A DNA stretch of 64,000 nt from Gnetum montanum (Eukaryota; Streptophyta; Gnetopsida; Gnetales; Gnetaceae). Location of the stretch: positions 110,311-174,310 of the forward strand of contig MNCI01007629.1 of assembly GCA_015680685.1 (NCBI GenBank), in the 5' to 3' direction. The position numbers and the translations under genes were made by a program. Position 1 is the first letter of the stretch. Each line of letters opens with the position of its first letter. Below are positions 12,400-24,050 of the stretch, one piece after another. The notes under the pieces were generated by a model. The model was not told where the DNA came from. It was given only the letters and a program-made list of their open reading frames with translations, and did not search any database.

Positions 12400-13345
12400 A
12401 TGTTGCCACTTCTACCTCTCTTGATAGTGTTCAATGTGAGTAAGCGCTTGCATGCATTGCTCCTTTAGCAAGTCTAGGGCCACTATCTCCAACTCCTTAT
12501 TTTTCTCATCATTGATGAAGTTAGTTAAGGCTACTTGATGTGATGACACCTGTAGTTCAAGAGGTAAGATAGATTTAGAACCATAAACTAAGCTATAAGG
12601 GGTTGCTCTAGGTTCTATGCAATAGGTTACTTTGTAGGCCAATAGTGCATGGACAAGCCGCTCATGTCATTTAGATTTGCTATTATTGAGAATTTTCTTT
12701 AGCAAGTTGATAATGGCCTTGTTGCTTCTACTTGTTCGTTGGCCTAAGGATAATAAGGTAATGAGAAAAAATGCTTAATGCCTAGGTTATGACAGAAATA
12801 TTTCATTTTATGGCTACTAAATTGCATTATCAATAACTATGGTCATGGGTATGCCAAAACAAGCTATAATGATATCTAATATAAATTTGCAAACTTGTTT
12901 AGATGTAGTCCTCCTTAAGGTAATAGCTTTAACCCACTTCGTAAAGTATTCTATTGCAGTGATGATGAAGCTATGGCCTGTGGAAGACTTGGGTGTTATA
13001 GGTGTAATGATATCCAACCCCCATCATTTAAATGATCAAGAAATATGAGTAGTATGCAACTTTGTCAATGGTATGTGTATGAGATTATTGTGTTGTTGGC
13101 ACATGTCACAATGCTTAACCTTTTGCATGTAGTCACTTTCCATATAGGGCTAGTAGTAACCTAACCACCTAATCTTAGTAGCCATGGCTCTTGGTCCGAT
13201 ATGTCCTCCAAAAACACCATTTTGAACTTCCTCTAGGACCATTTTGGCTTCGATTTTACCTAAGCACTTTAATAATATACCATCATAGGATCATCAACAT
13301 AAAGGGTTATCATCTATGATGACACAATGCTTTGATCTTTTTCAT
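12400..13345 (-). pseudogene. Element 1 integrase (Tat-clade)
   Basis: Read on the minus strand: an N-terminal zinc-binding region with GGHIGPRAMATKIRWLGYY and HCDMCQQ (near 13,095-13,200); a core with LDIITPITPKSSTGHSFI and FTKWVKA, which carries the first catalytic Asp; CFGIPMTIVIDNAI with the second Asp; and, after several stops, ATPYSLVYGSKSILPLELQV (12,500-12,640). The expected third acidic residue before NKAIINLL is not seen. The region downstream of 12,400 is poorly conserved. Many stops, mostly at Gln or Trp positions, make it non-functional. It follows the second RNase H directly, the normal Gypsy order. Confidence 0.85.
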
Positions 13346-13915
13346 ACAACATCCTTTTGGGTAGTAGTCAGGCCTTGCGAAGACTCACCATGCATAAGGT
13401 AAAATTTGATATCGTCATACCACTCCATGGTAGGAGCATTATGGATGACAGCTACAAAGGTATCTTTAGTGTTTTGTGTGAGGGGAACAACACAATCCAT
13501 GGTTAAGGTATGAAACTTACTAAACACATCCAGTATCACACTGTGAGCTAATGTTGCAATTGCATCAACTATGGTGTTCTCATTTCAAGGTACATGCTGG
13601 ATATCAATGTCTACAAACTATTGTAACAATTATTTCCCTAGGTCATAGTATGGTTGTAAGTGTGTGGCTTTACATGCATAGACTTCCATTACTTGGTTAA
13701 CCATCAATTGGGAATCACATTTAATTGTTAAGTGTCTAATTCCTAGGTCATGAGCTACCATCATTTCCCTAATCAAACCCTCGTACTTTGTTATATAGTT
13801 GGTACATTGGAACTCAAAATAATAGGAAAAAGGTTGGATTTGACTAGATGGAAATATTATGATGGTGATAGCATTGGCCCCATGGGTAGTTTAAGCTCTA
13901 TCAAAGTGCATGACT
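13346..13915 (-). pseudogene. Element 1 second RNase H (archaeal-type, aRNH) and linker to integrase
   Basis: Minus-strand reading begins VVMHFDRA near 13,911 (first catalytic Asp), continues YEGLIREMMVAHDLGIRHL, then CDSQLMVNQVMEVYACKA with the catalytic Asp, and VPRNENTIVDAIATLA with the last Asp near 13,560. In the segment before YEGL the residue normally Glu is Lys. The linker MEWYDDIKFYLMHG and following lies at 13,345-13,440. A second RNase H of this type after the usual one defines the Tat lineage of plant Ty3/Gypsy elements. It degrades the RNA of the RNA-DNA hybrid. Stops are few but present. Confidence 0.8.
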
Positions 13916-14099
13916 ACCTCATAACCCTTAGGCACTTAGCTAACAGTATTGGTATGTTCATCAAGGAACTCAGGATCTATGGTTGCTTGGTCATCATTAG
14001 GTAAAACTACGAGTTGAATGGCTATAGCTTGAGCTTTCGTTGAGGATTGAGAGATGTATTGAAGGTAAAACTCCATGGTTATGGCTTTCCATCATGCTA

Positions 14100-14470
14100 T
14101 GTAACTACTCTAATAGATATTGGTTGTTATTTCTCTAAGCATGTTATCTTTGCAAATGACATTGACTTGGCTTCTGAAGAGGTAGTGTCTCGACTTCTTT
14201 AATGAGAAGACTAGTGCTAGATAATACTTCTCCACTTTAGTGTATCTAGTTTCGTGGGTAACTAATGCATGGCTAGGATAGTATACTGGAATTTTTGCTC
14301 AATCATCTTGTTTTTGATAGAGTAGAGAGGAAATGGATGTGTTAAAGATGGCTAGATAAATGTAAAAAGGTTTACCCTCTTACGGAGGGTAGACTATTGG
14401 TAGTTGTGTCAACTCTTGCTTAAGGTTTTTAACATTGAGCCATCCACTCATAGTGAACCCATTTCTTAAG
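14100..14470 (-). pseudogene. Element 1 first RNase H domain
   Basis: On the minus strand, in a frame broken by stops and one or two shifts, there is a KPFYIYLAI-like segment, then IPVYYPSHALVTHETRY, VEKYYLALVFSLKKSRHY and VNVICKDN. These correspond to the connection and RNase H region that follows plant Ty3/Gypsy reverse transcriptases. It lies between the reverse transcriptase (14,560 and above) and the second RNase H (below 13,915). Confidence 0.75.
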
Positions 14471-14559
14471 TAAGTGTTGCATGTGCTGTAACTTATCCAT
14501 AAGCCTAGTGATAAACCTACAAATAAATTGTAATTTGCCTTGGAATCCTCAAAGCTCTT

Positions 14560-15092
14560 TAAGGTTGGAAGGGATTACTTATATGGATATGGCCTTAACC
14601 TTATCAAGATTGACATGTATCCCCACTTTACACCAAAGACACACTTTTTGGGATTGAACCTAAGTTCATACTTGAGGCACCATTTAAGCATAAGATTTAG
14701 GTCATAAGCATGTTCATTAGCCTCTTTGAACATAAAAACTATGTCATCTATGTAATCATTAAGCAAACCTTGCATGTAATCACTGATGAGATAGGTCATT
14801 GCTCGTTGATAGTTTGCTCCCACATTCTTAAGGCCAAAGGACATCATTGTATACAAAAGGTTCCCCAAGGGGTCAAGAAGCTTGTGCTAAGTTGGTGCTC
14901 CAGGTTGATCCTAATTTGGTTGTATCTCAAGAACCCATCCATAAAGGACACTAAGGCATGCCCAGCTGTGGTGTCAATGAGCTGATTGAAGGGTTGTAGG
15001 ATTGTTAGATGGGTTTGGACATCAATCAAGGCTATTTCTAGGCTATTTGGGCCTAAAAAATTAGGATTTTTGAAGTTGCTATGCTGAGCCAT
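14560..15092 (-). pseudogene. Element 1 reverse transcriptase (5'-truncated)
   Basis: Minus-strand frames give TAGHALVSFMDGF (first catalytic Asp in FMD), then, after a shift, PWGTFCIQ, SFGLKNVGANYQRAMT, the catalytic YIDDIVF at 14,735-14,755, and LKYELRFNPKKCVFGV. The N-terminal fingers upstream of the FMD block are barely recognisable and the frame runs into the tandem array near 15,095. The region copies genomic RNA to cDNA in the family. Whether the N-terminus was displaced by the cassette or has merely decayed cannot be settled by eye. Confidence 0.85.
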
Positions 15093-15094
15093 CC

Positions 15095-17170
15095 TATTTC
15101 CATGTTGAGCCTCCCCTTCTAGGGGAATTGTGTTAGTGTGGAGGGTTCCAAGGGGCTAAGTTTTGATGAATTTTGACTAGTCTTGGACATGCATGTGCAT
15201 TCCCAGGGTTGCTACGGCTACTGGGCATCACCCAAGGTAAAAACTTGTTAATTTTGAGATCATTTAATGCATTTTAGGGTTGTCCCCTTGTTTCCATGTT
15301 GAGCCCCCCCTCTTGGAGGGTGTGTTAGCATGGAGGATCACAAGGGATTGATTTTTGATGAATTTTAACCTATCTCGGGCATACATGTGCATTCCTGGGG
15401 TTGTTGGGGTTGTTAGGCATCACCCAAGGTTAAAATTTATCAGTTTTAAAGTTATTTATTGGCTTTTAATGTTATCCCCTTGTTTCCATGTTGAGCCCCC
15501 CTCCAAGGGGTGTGTCAGCATGGAGGATCCCAAGGGATTGATTTGTGATGAATTTTAACCAATCTTGGGCATGTATGTGTATTCTTGGGGTTACCAGGGT
15601 TGTTGGGCATCACCCAAAGTCAAAATTTATCAATTTTAAGATCAATTAATACATTTTTAGGGTTACCCCCTTATTTCCATGCTAAGCCCCTCCTTTAGGG
15701 AGGTGTGTTAGTGTGGAGGATCATAAGGGATTGATTTTAAATGAATTTTAACCAATCTTGGGCATGCATGTGCATTCCTAAGGTTGTCGAGGTTGTTGGG
15801 CATCATCCAAGATCAAAATTTATTAGTTTTAATGTTATTGTATTTCATGTTACCCCTTATTTCCACGTTGAGCCCCCCCTTCAGGGAGGTGTGTCAGTGT
15901 GGAAGACTTAAAGGGGATAATTTTTGAAAATTTTTGATTAATTTTGGGCATACATGTGCATTCATGGGGTTGCCAAAGCTGTTGGACACTACCCAAGATC
16001 AAAAGTTGTTAGTTTTAAGGTCATTTAATGCATTTTTAAGGTTATCCCCTTGTTTCCACCTTGAGCCCCCCCTTCAGGGGGATGTGTTAATATGCAAGAC
16101 TCCAAGGGACTAATTTTTGAGAAATTTTGATTAGTTTTGGACATGCATGTGCATTCATGAGGTTGTTGGGGCTACTGTTTATTGCCCAAGGTCAAAAGTT
16201 GTTAGTTTTAAGGTCATTTAATGCATTTTTAAGGTTACCCCCTTGTTTCCATGCTAAGCCTTCCCTCTAGGGGGATGTGTTACTATGGAGGATCATAAGG
16301 GATTGNAAAGAAGGGGCTTAGCATGGAAACAAGGGATTAACATGAAAAACCAATAAAATGACCTTAAAACTAATAAATTTTGACCTTGGATGATGCCTAG
16401 TAGCCCTAACAACAACAAGAATGCACATGCGTGCCCAAGACTAGTCAAGATTTATCAAAAAAATTAGCCCCTTGGGATCCTCCATGTTGACATACCCCCC
16501 TAAAGGGGGGGCCTTAGCATGGAAACAAGGGAAAACCCTAAAAATGCATTAAATAACCTCAAAACTGATAAATTTTGCCCTTGGATGATGCCTAGTAGCC
16601 TCGACAACCCTGAGAATAAACATGCATGCCCAAGACTAGTCAACATTGCATCAAGAATCAATCCCTTATGATCCTCCATGGTAACTGTTAGCACATTTGG
16701 CCACTCCATGGAATAGTTGAAATATTTTAATGGAAAAAGAATCTATGGTTGTGAAGGCACAAGNATTTTTGGGGTTGCCAAAGTTGCTAGACATTGCCCA
16801 AGATCAAAAGTTTCCAATTTTAGGTCAATTTTTTTAGATTTTTAAGGTTACCCCCTTGTTTCCACGTTGAGGCCCCCCTTTAGGGGGTGTGTTAGTGTGG
16901 AAGATTTCAAGGGGTTGAATTTTTATGAATTTTGACCAGTTTTGGGCATGCATGTGCATTCCTAGGGTTGTCGAAGTTGCTAGATATCATCCAAGGTTAA
17001 AATTTATTAATTTTGAGGTTATTCTATGGGTTTCTCATGTTACCCCCTTGTTTTCACACTGAGCCCCCCCATCTAGGAGGGGGGAGGGGGGTGGGTGGAG
17101 TTAGCATGGAAGACTCCAAGTGGCTAATTTTTAACAAATTTTGAGCAATTTTGGGCATGCAATGGGTTAA
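15095..17170 (+). repeat. 189-bp tandem array with a hairpin in each unit
   Basis: Seven head-to-tail units start near 15,103, 15,290, 15,479, 15,668, 15,857, 16,047 and 16,238, a spacing of 187-191 bp. Two more start near 16,850 and 17,041. Each has TTTCCATGTTGAGCCCCCC, a short loop and a GGGGG..GTGTTAGCATGGA arm, so CCATG and CATGG pair around C and G runs. A segment of about 2.2 units at 16,307-16,763 is inverted and bounded by single N bases. The array ends at the 5' side of the antisense gene and abuts the reverse transcriptase remnant. Confidence 0.9.
16306..16764. other. N-bounded inverted block in the array (likely assembly join)
   Basis: Single N bases at 16,306 and 16,764 enclose about 2.2 repeat units in reverse orientation. 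They are the only ambiguous bases I noticed in the window and fall exactly where the orientation flips. A contig placed backwards in a collapsed repeat explains this better than a biological inversion. Confidence 0.7.
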
Positions 17171-17668
17171 GAACCAAGGGGGTGAGAACCAAAGGGTATT
17201 ATCAACTACTAGAGGTCATGGAGGGGTAGCAAGGCTTCTAATGTGAGAACTATAGTCACTAGAGGTTGGGAAAGAGGATTTTTATGTTATACCCCCTTAA
17301 AACCCTATGTCAACCCCACACTAGATGGCATGGAGGAGCAATTTACCAACATGGGCTATAGTACAAGGTTGCAAGTTGGCTTGTTTGAATGCAAGAGATA
17401 GGCTATTGGAGGCTATACAAGAGTATAAAGGTCAAATTGGTAACTGGGTGATTGATTTATGGAATTTTGTGGCACTGCCCATTCATCCATGCTAGGGTCA
17501 AGGTACTTAGCACAAATGAGGCCTTCCCCTATTGTGGAACCATCAAATTGAAAGGTTTTGACCAATTTTGGCTAGGTTTTCCAAAGTTTAGGGGGTGGTT
17601 AGGAGTGATTGGATACGCTCTTGGTTATGTGGGCCTCTTCTAGGGGTTAGATCTAGGTGTGATGTGTA
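17171..17668 (+). promoter_or_regulatory. Candidate promoter and leader of antisense gene, copy 1
   Basis: The stretch between the array and the first exon has no convincing gene. TATAAAG at 17,424-17,430 is a possible core promoter about 240 bp upstream of the first exon. Element 2 has TATATATA at 37,603-37,610 at the equivalent place. Sequence near 17,555-17,640 still resembles the diverged array flank of element 2 (37,245-37,350). The frame 17,452-17,643 is not supported. Confidence 0.4.
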
Positions 17669-20600
17669 GTGAAGAAAAATAGCAAAAATACATACATTCA
17701 AGAATCATATGAGGCTAAAAAAATGATTTCTACCTTTCCTAAAGCTGTTTTAATCCCTCCTCATCAATTTCAAGGTAGGCCATTCTTTACCTTTTTCATG
17801 GTATTCTAGTCATTTTGTGCTTTTCTTGGTAGAAATAGGCCATTTCTCTTAGATCTAGTTAAAAGGAGTTGATAAAATGGAATTCTAACAAAATACCATG
17901 CCATGTTTTTGCCATTTTTACATGGATTCAAGGTTATTTTGTTGTTTTCACCTTGGTAGATAAGATGTTTGAAATTAGGCTTGCTTTTTCAAATGCTTTT
18001 TCTAAAAATCTCATGTTGTGGCCATTTTTCTAAGATCTAGGGCTAAGGATTCACTAAAATTAAATTATAATGGCACCATACCCCCTTACTTTGATGCATT
18101 TTGTAATGAGTTAATGTTGGTTTGGCTATTTAGATTATAATTTATTTCTATATAATGTCAAATTTGTGTTTTTTTGATGCTTTTTGGTTCAAAAAAGCAA
18201 GTTATGCTTTGTAATTTTTTTATTAGAAAAATGGCTTAATTTTTTCAAAATTTAATTTTTTTCTTTGTAGCATTATATTTAAGCTTTGAAATGGCTATGG
18301 TCTTGTTTATTTTGGAGTTGTATTGGTCATGTTATGGCTATTTTGATTTGGTTGTGTAATTAGGGTTTTGTGCCATTTTTTAGATTTTCATCAACATTAA
18401 TGAACATTTTTTGAAAACGTGGCTAGGGTGTTGAATTTTTATTAAGCATGGGTGCATATGAATTGATTCAAGATTTCAAAAGGTGGTGGAATCACTCCAT
18501 TTAAAGCTCGAATGAATTTTTAATAAATTTTTTACTAACCTTGTGCTAATGGAGGTTGATGGTGATGGCTATGGTTTTGCTATTTTTGGCTATGTTTTAT
18601 GTAAGTATGGTTATATGTTTTTGGTTGCAATGGTCATGGCTAAAAATTTCATGATTTCAAGGTTCCTTCCATGGTGGAATCATTGAAATTAGAGCTAAGA
18701 TGAATTTTTTACAAATTTTATGATGAGGATGTGTTAATTGGTCTAAATTTAGCTATAGCATTTTACCCCTTTGAGGATGGATGTGGTTGTCATGGTTGGA
18801 ATTGTCAATCTCCATGCTCCTAGGGATTTTATTTTTACAAATTATGTTATAAATTTTGTTTTTTATGTATTTTTTAAATAAAAAGCTTTTTACTATTTTT
18901 AGTAAGCTTTTTTATTTATGTATATTATGGCTACTTTTTCTATGTTTTGATGCTTTTTTGATAAATGCATGTTTTGAGCTAAGGTATAATTTTGGTTGTG
19001 ATATTTTTGGCTATAAATTCTAGGAGAGGTTGCAATAATATGTTTATTTTTTTCTGAATTTTCTTAAGTAAATTTGAACAAACATCCTAAAGCTTTTTAT
19101 GGGGGCTAATTTCACCCCCAACTAGGATGTGTAAAATTTGTTAAGAAATTCTAATCGTTGAATTGTTGTGCTAATGTTATTGGTTTTTTTTATACTTTTC
19201 CCCTTGTAGGGTCTTGCTCAAGCCAATGCTCATTGTTGTTAAGTTGGTTGGCATTCTTTGTTGCCTTAGTTAACCTGTGGACCACACCCCTCTTCCTGAC
19301 TTGGCTTTGGAGGAGATGTCAGCATGGTTTCGTCGAGGGGAAAGGGATTTCCTTGCTTGCATTCTTTAGACCTTTAGTGTGATGATGTGGTCATACTTTT
19401 CTGAGGAGGTGGCTACAATCATTTGTGGAGACTTTGTTACCTAGGTCTGCATGCTTGATTGCTTGGTTTATAATGGATGGACCAGAGACTCGACTAGCAG
19501 GAGAACTAGGGGATTTCATTAGTCCATGATACCTTTTAAATATGTAGAGCATGCCAGAGTATTCAAGATACAACATGAATAATACTTTGATGGTGGCAAA
19601 AAGAGTCCACTCTTTGTTCTAGAATCCTTCAGGAACTATGTACTAATTATAAGGGTAAGCACAACTTTTATAGGTTTCAACATTTTGGTTTTAACTAGTT
19701 TAATATTCTCTCTTCTAACTTGTTGGTTTTATACTTATTTTTTAGGTACAAGGTCAATGATCAAGGTTTGATCAAGAATGATCAAACCTTGGCTGTAGCC
19801 CATACTGCATTGAATGAATTCACTAAAGGCCCCAAGAGTAGACATGTTGTTTTTGAATAACTAAGAGGGGAGTTTGATGAATATCCAACTAGGTTTAACC
19901 TTGTTTACAAGAAGTGTGTGGCTACCAAAACAACACATAGCTGGTGGATGGCCCCTAAGGATATCAGAGATATGGGTATTACCACTGGGGCCTCCACATA
20001 AGCTTCTTCAAGTAAGAAGAAGAAGAGTGAGAAATTAGGTATGTTGTCATGCTAAAGGTTTTATGGTTACTTAGGCTTTGATTAATTAATTAATTTTTAT
20101 GGCTAAAACATAGTTGTATTGATGCCAAACACTTGTCTTTTTCTTACAAGGCCTTCCACTTCTACAAATGTTATCATACCCCTCACTGGACTTTCTGTGA
20201 AGAAGCTCATGCTAAAGTTAAGTGAGGTGGGACCAACACAAGAATGGTTAAGAAAGAATGCATCTAAAGACATTCAAGAAAACATTGGTCATGTAGGTTT
20301 ACTTGAGATCTTCATGGCACCCAACCTTGTCATCCCTTTTACAGAGATGCTAAACATCATCAACTCTTTTGATGAAAAAGTTGAAGTATTTCACACCATA
20401 GTACAAGGCCAATCTATTGCTATTGCCATTAGCATGTCTACCTTCCATGACTTATTTGGTGTTCGTGCTGATAGGATAATAGTTGCCACCAAACCAATGA
20501 AAGAGGTAGGCCACTATGTAGAGGTTGAGAAATGGCTTAGTGCTACCAAGGGCCACCTTTGTCTTGCTTGTAGTAGCTTTATGAACCTTGATGCAAAAGG

Positions 20601-22915
20601 GTCTTATCCCTTGTTTAGATTTAGGGTATTCGCTAAATTGTTATCACAAAAGAAGGTGATTGACATTGCATAGGGATAGACCTTCAAGAAAGTTATGATG
20701 GAGGGAACTTATTTTAACTAGGCTGCTTCCTTAGCTACGAGTCTCAAACAGGAAATCCTCAAAATTCCTGTAGACTCTTTCATAATAGTGAACATGCACC
20801 ATGAATTTCTTGTACTATTTGAAGAGGTTTGCAGAATTTTTGGTGGTGAGGAGAGGTGGATCGTGGTGCGTCAGGACCTATAAGAACTCTCTAGGCCTTA
20901 GATAAAGCATCTTTATCCAACCATGAGGGTCCAAAACCCATTGGAGGATATGGGAGATTCACTATCTATGACCACAAAGGATCTTGCTATTAGTTGGTGT
21001 GAATCCCTTGACAGCATAGGGGAGGTACCTCTTATGTTTCTAGAAAACATCAAGAGGGCCTAATAGTTGCATGTTGAAGCTGCTAGAGTAACTAGGGCTA
21101 ATATGAAGAGGCTCATAGAAAAAGCACCACCAGTAGTAGAGCCACCATCTAAGAAAAAGATTGTCTTCAAGATCCCACACTTGGACCAAGCAGTCATAGG
21201 CATATGTCTACTATGTTTTTTTATCCTTTTTCAATTAATTTTTTGGTTATGTTTTGTTCTACGGCTATTCTTGTTAATTTATCTAATGATTTATGGCTAC
21301 AAATCAATGGCGAAACTTGGTAGCCCAAGCTACTACTGCAAAAGAAGAACAAAGTTAAGTAGAAGAGGCACATAGGCATGTTGAAGAGGAAGAGAAAAGA
21401 CATAGGGATCCAGGAGAGGAAGAATAAGATATGGATGATCTTGATGCCTTGTTCAATGGGTCACTACTTAGGGAGTCTCTAATCAAAGTCCATAAAGATG
21501 ATGAAGATGATCATGAGAAGGAAGAGGAGAGCATAGGTATACTTATGCTCTACTTGTTATTACCTATAATTTAATGTTTTATTTTTGAGTTCTTACTTAT
21601 CCAACAATTGCTATGCTTATTATAGTTCTTGAGCTGGCAATGAAGGTCCCTACACCTAAGTTTTGCATGGAACTGTGCATAGAGATCCTAAAAAAGATAG
21701 AATTCATGTATAGGATGGCAAAGGACGTCATTGGTCAGTTGCAATAGGTTGCACCTGAAATTGGTAAGAACTATGTTTTGTAGTACCTTAGTCATTTTGC
21801 TATGAGATGTATTTTATGCTATAGCTATATTGCATATTATGTTTATGTTTATTGTTGTTGTTTTAGTGCTGTTAGTCACATGGGATCTGGCCCAAGACAT
21901 GGAATTCAAATCCTTGCCTAAACTTCCTTTTGACACCATACATGTTCCCTTGAAGCTTTATGAAACTGCCATTGATCTAGCAGTTTGATGTGCTAAAGCT
22001 TCATGGGAGATTCAAAGGTTTAACGAAACCCTATGGGAGCAGGTTATGGCCTTGAAGGAGGAAAATAAAAGGTAAGCTGAGAGGATCCAGGATCTTGAGC
22101 AATGTAAGGCCTTCATGGATGCTCAAGTAAAGAACTTAGGGGCCTTACAAACCAAAGAGATCACATGGGCTTGCTATTGGTGCACTATCCATAATAAGAT
22201 TGCACTTCCCTAGGAGCTGCATGAGCAACAAATGCAGATGGACTTGATCTCTCAAAAGGCACAAGATTGGAATGATTATTGTGCTTGGGTCCTAGAGTGG
22301 GGTAAGATTCAAAGGAACCACAAGTGCAAGTACAAGCTTGATCAAGATGCCTATATGAAATGGCTAAAGAAAAAGACAATCGAACAACAAAAGAGAGAGA
22401 CTTTTATTCAGGGCATTTAGGCTGAGGGTGTTTTCAACCTATTTGAAAGCGCTTTGATAGTGGTTGAGTATCCTACTTTGTAGATCACCATAGTTGTAGA
22501 TGAGGTTGCAATGGCTACAATCTTATGGGAGCCACCATGATGGACAGGTGTAGATAGAACCAACATCCTCATGGGCCTCAGTTTAGGGGACATTGACTAG
22601 TCCAATATGACAGAAGACCAAATTATCCATCATTTGAAGACTATCCTTCATCATCTTTCCCAAGAGTGAGATTCTCCATAGGTATGATGACCTTTATGTT
22701 TTGCATTTTTTAAGCTTTAGTTTTTTTTAGTTTTATGTTTTTTGTTTTGCATGGCTCATGTTATGGTTTTGGTTACGATGATTACTAATTGGTTGTGTGT
22801 TGCTATTTCATAGACATTTTATGATGTTGGTGGCCCTAGTGGTGTAGTCGATGATGATGATGATGCACCATCTCCTCCTCCTTTGGATGCCCCCTTGGCA
22901 CCATCAAATGCATGA
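17669..22915 (+). pseudogene. Antisense eight-exon gene of the Tat element, copy 1 (unknown product)
   Basis: Approximate exons: 17,669-17,774; 19,210-19,654; 19,746-20,038; 20,151-21,199; 21,294-21,536; 21,626-21,763; 21,867-22,681; 22,814-22,915. Most junctions have GT donors and AG acceptors after T-rich tracts, and positions match copy 2 at 38,070-43,109. The first codon is GTG where copy 2 has ATG (both then KK). Exon 4 holds the longest clean frame (20,119-20,673, with VGLLEIFMAPNLVIPF and FHDLFGV). Exon 5 is acidic, exon 7 helical and rich in Lys, Glu and Trp, and exon 8 ends in Asp-run plus Pro-rich residues before TGA. About 15 in-frame stops fall at Gln or Arg positions. The donor after exon 4 is GC. 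I do not recognise the family; exon 4 loosely recalls plant transposon-associated N-terminal domains. Confidence 0.7.
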
Positions 22916-23253
22916 TGCCATAGTCTTTATTGTTTGTTTTAGCTTATGCTTGACATTGTATGGCTTATGTTAGCTAACGCTTGAGTTGTAGACATTTCAA
23001 TATTTATGATTGATAGTTTTAAAATTTATGTCACACAATGTGATCATGGCTATATTATTTCATTTTAAGACATTTTAAATCTTAAGTTTCCAATTTTGGT
23101 TTTAGCTATATATGTTGTTGATTGCTTTATTGTTTTAAGATTCTAAGGTTAAAAGTGTTGAAATTATCTATGTGGGATATGGCTACATTGGCTATGTTGA
23201 GAACTATAAGATTATGAATAGGCAAGGGTTACTTGCCATTTTTTGTTTTGTTT

Positions 23254-23259
23254 AATAAA
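23254..23259 (+). terminator. AATAAA polyadenylation-like signal of antisense gene, copy 1
   Basis: AATAAA lies about 340 bp after the stop codon of the last exon and just before the minisatellite. No equivalent was seen in copy 2. Confidence 0.35.
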
Positions 23260-23289
23260 AGAAAAGGCATGACAGGCTATACATTTATG

Positions 23290-23549
23290 ACCAATTTAAG
23301 GCCATGGTGGGTCGTGATGCTAGTTTATAGTCTAAGCAAATTGTTGCTAGTTTAAAGTCATAGTAGATTGTAATGCTAGTTTAAGGTCTTACCAGATTGC
23401 GGTGTTAGTTTAAAGTCTTAGTGGATTGTGGTGTTAGTTTAAAGTCTTAGCAGATTGCGGTGCTAGTTTAAGGCCTTGGCAAGCCATAATGCTAGTTTAA
23501 GGCATTGAAAAGTTGTGAGTTTGCTAGTTTTAGGCCATGGTTGGCCCTC
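23290..23549 (+). repeat. 29-bp minisatellite, about 9 units
   Basis: Nine head-to-tail units of about 29 bp with the core CTAGTTTAAGGCCTTGG followed by a variable CAGATTGTGGTG-like end. It lies between the end of the antisense gene and the protease region. Shorter arrays of the same unit are at 12,041-12,165 and 43,451-43,556. Confidence 0.85.
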
Positions 23550-24050
23550 AAAATTTTATATTTTTTTGGTAAAAATTTTGTTTTTCAAATTTTTATGGCT
23601 TTTTCAAATTTTACAATTTTTTTCATGAGGATTTTTATTTTTATCATTTATAAAAGTAATGGAAAATAAAGGTTGTAACACATAAGTAAAATACAAATGA
23701 AAGTATAAATCTAGGCTACTTGCATGAAGAGTAAAATAAAATTCACAAACAAGCATAAAAAGAAATGAGAGGCTAAGCTACATGGCTATTGGCTATATGA
23801 CTATAGGGACATGGTGTGGAAGGGTTAGGAGGTACTTCACTTGTGTAGAATCTTCCTAATTTTTGAAAAATTAGGGAATGAGTAAGGTCTACTTTGCACA
23901 AGTTTGTATTCACCATCACCTTGACTAATGATGTTAAATGGGAGTTCATCCCATAATGCATCCTGCTACCCATCATTGTTATTATTGATTTTCTATTCTC
24001 TCTCAAGTTGTTGAATTTCATGACTGGGAATTTCTTCTTGAAACTCCACT
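23550..24050. other. AT-rich spacer between minisatellite and protease
   Basis: T-rich on the plus strand to about 23,660, then AT-rich. The minus-strand frame 23,773-24,075 overlaps the protease downstream flank. It has a matching but poorly conserved counterpart at 43,890-44,090 in element 2, so it may be the pol stretch just after the protease. No motif is visible. Confidence 0.4.

Noticed and set aside
19210-22915. Genetic-code reassignment of TAA/TAG to Gln
   Set aside because: Stops also replace Arg (TGA for CGA) and Trp (TAG for TGG) at conserved integrase and gene positions, and indels are present. General C-to-T decay of plant transposons explains this without a variant code.
17669-22915. 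Antisense gene as a host gene hit by chance by the retrotransposon
   Set aside because: The same gene occupies the same place in an independent element of the family (38,070-43,109), with the same flanking array and minisatellite.
23290-23549. Minisatellite as a CRISPR-like array
   Set aside because: Units are contiguous, without unique spacers, in a plant retrotransposon.
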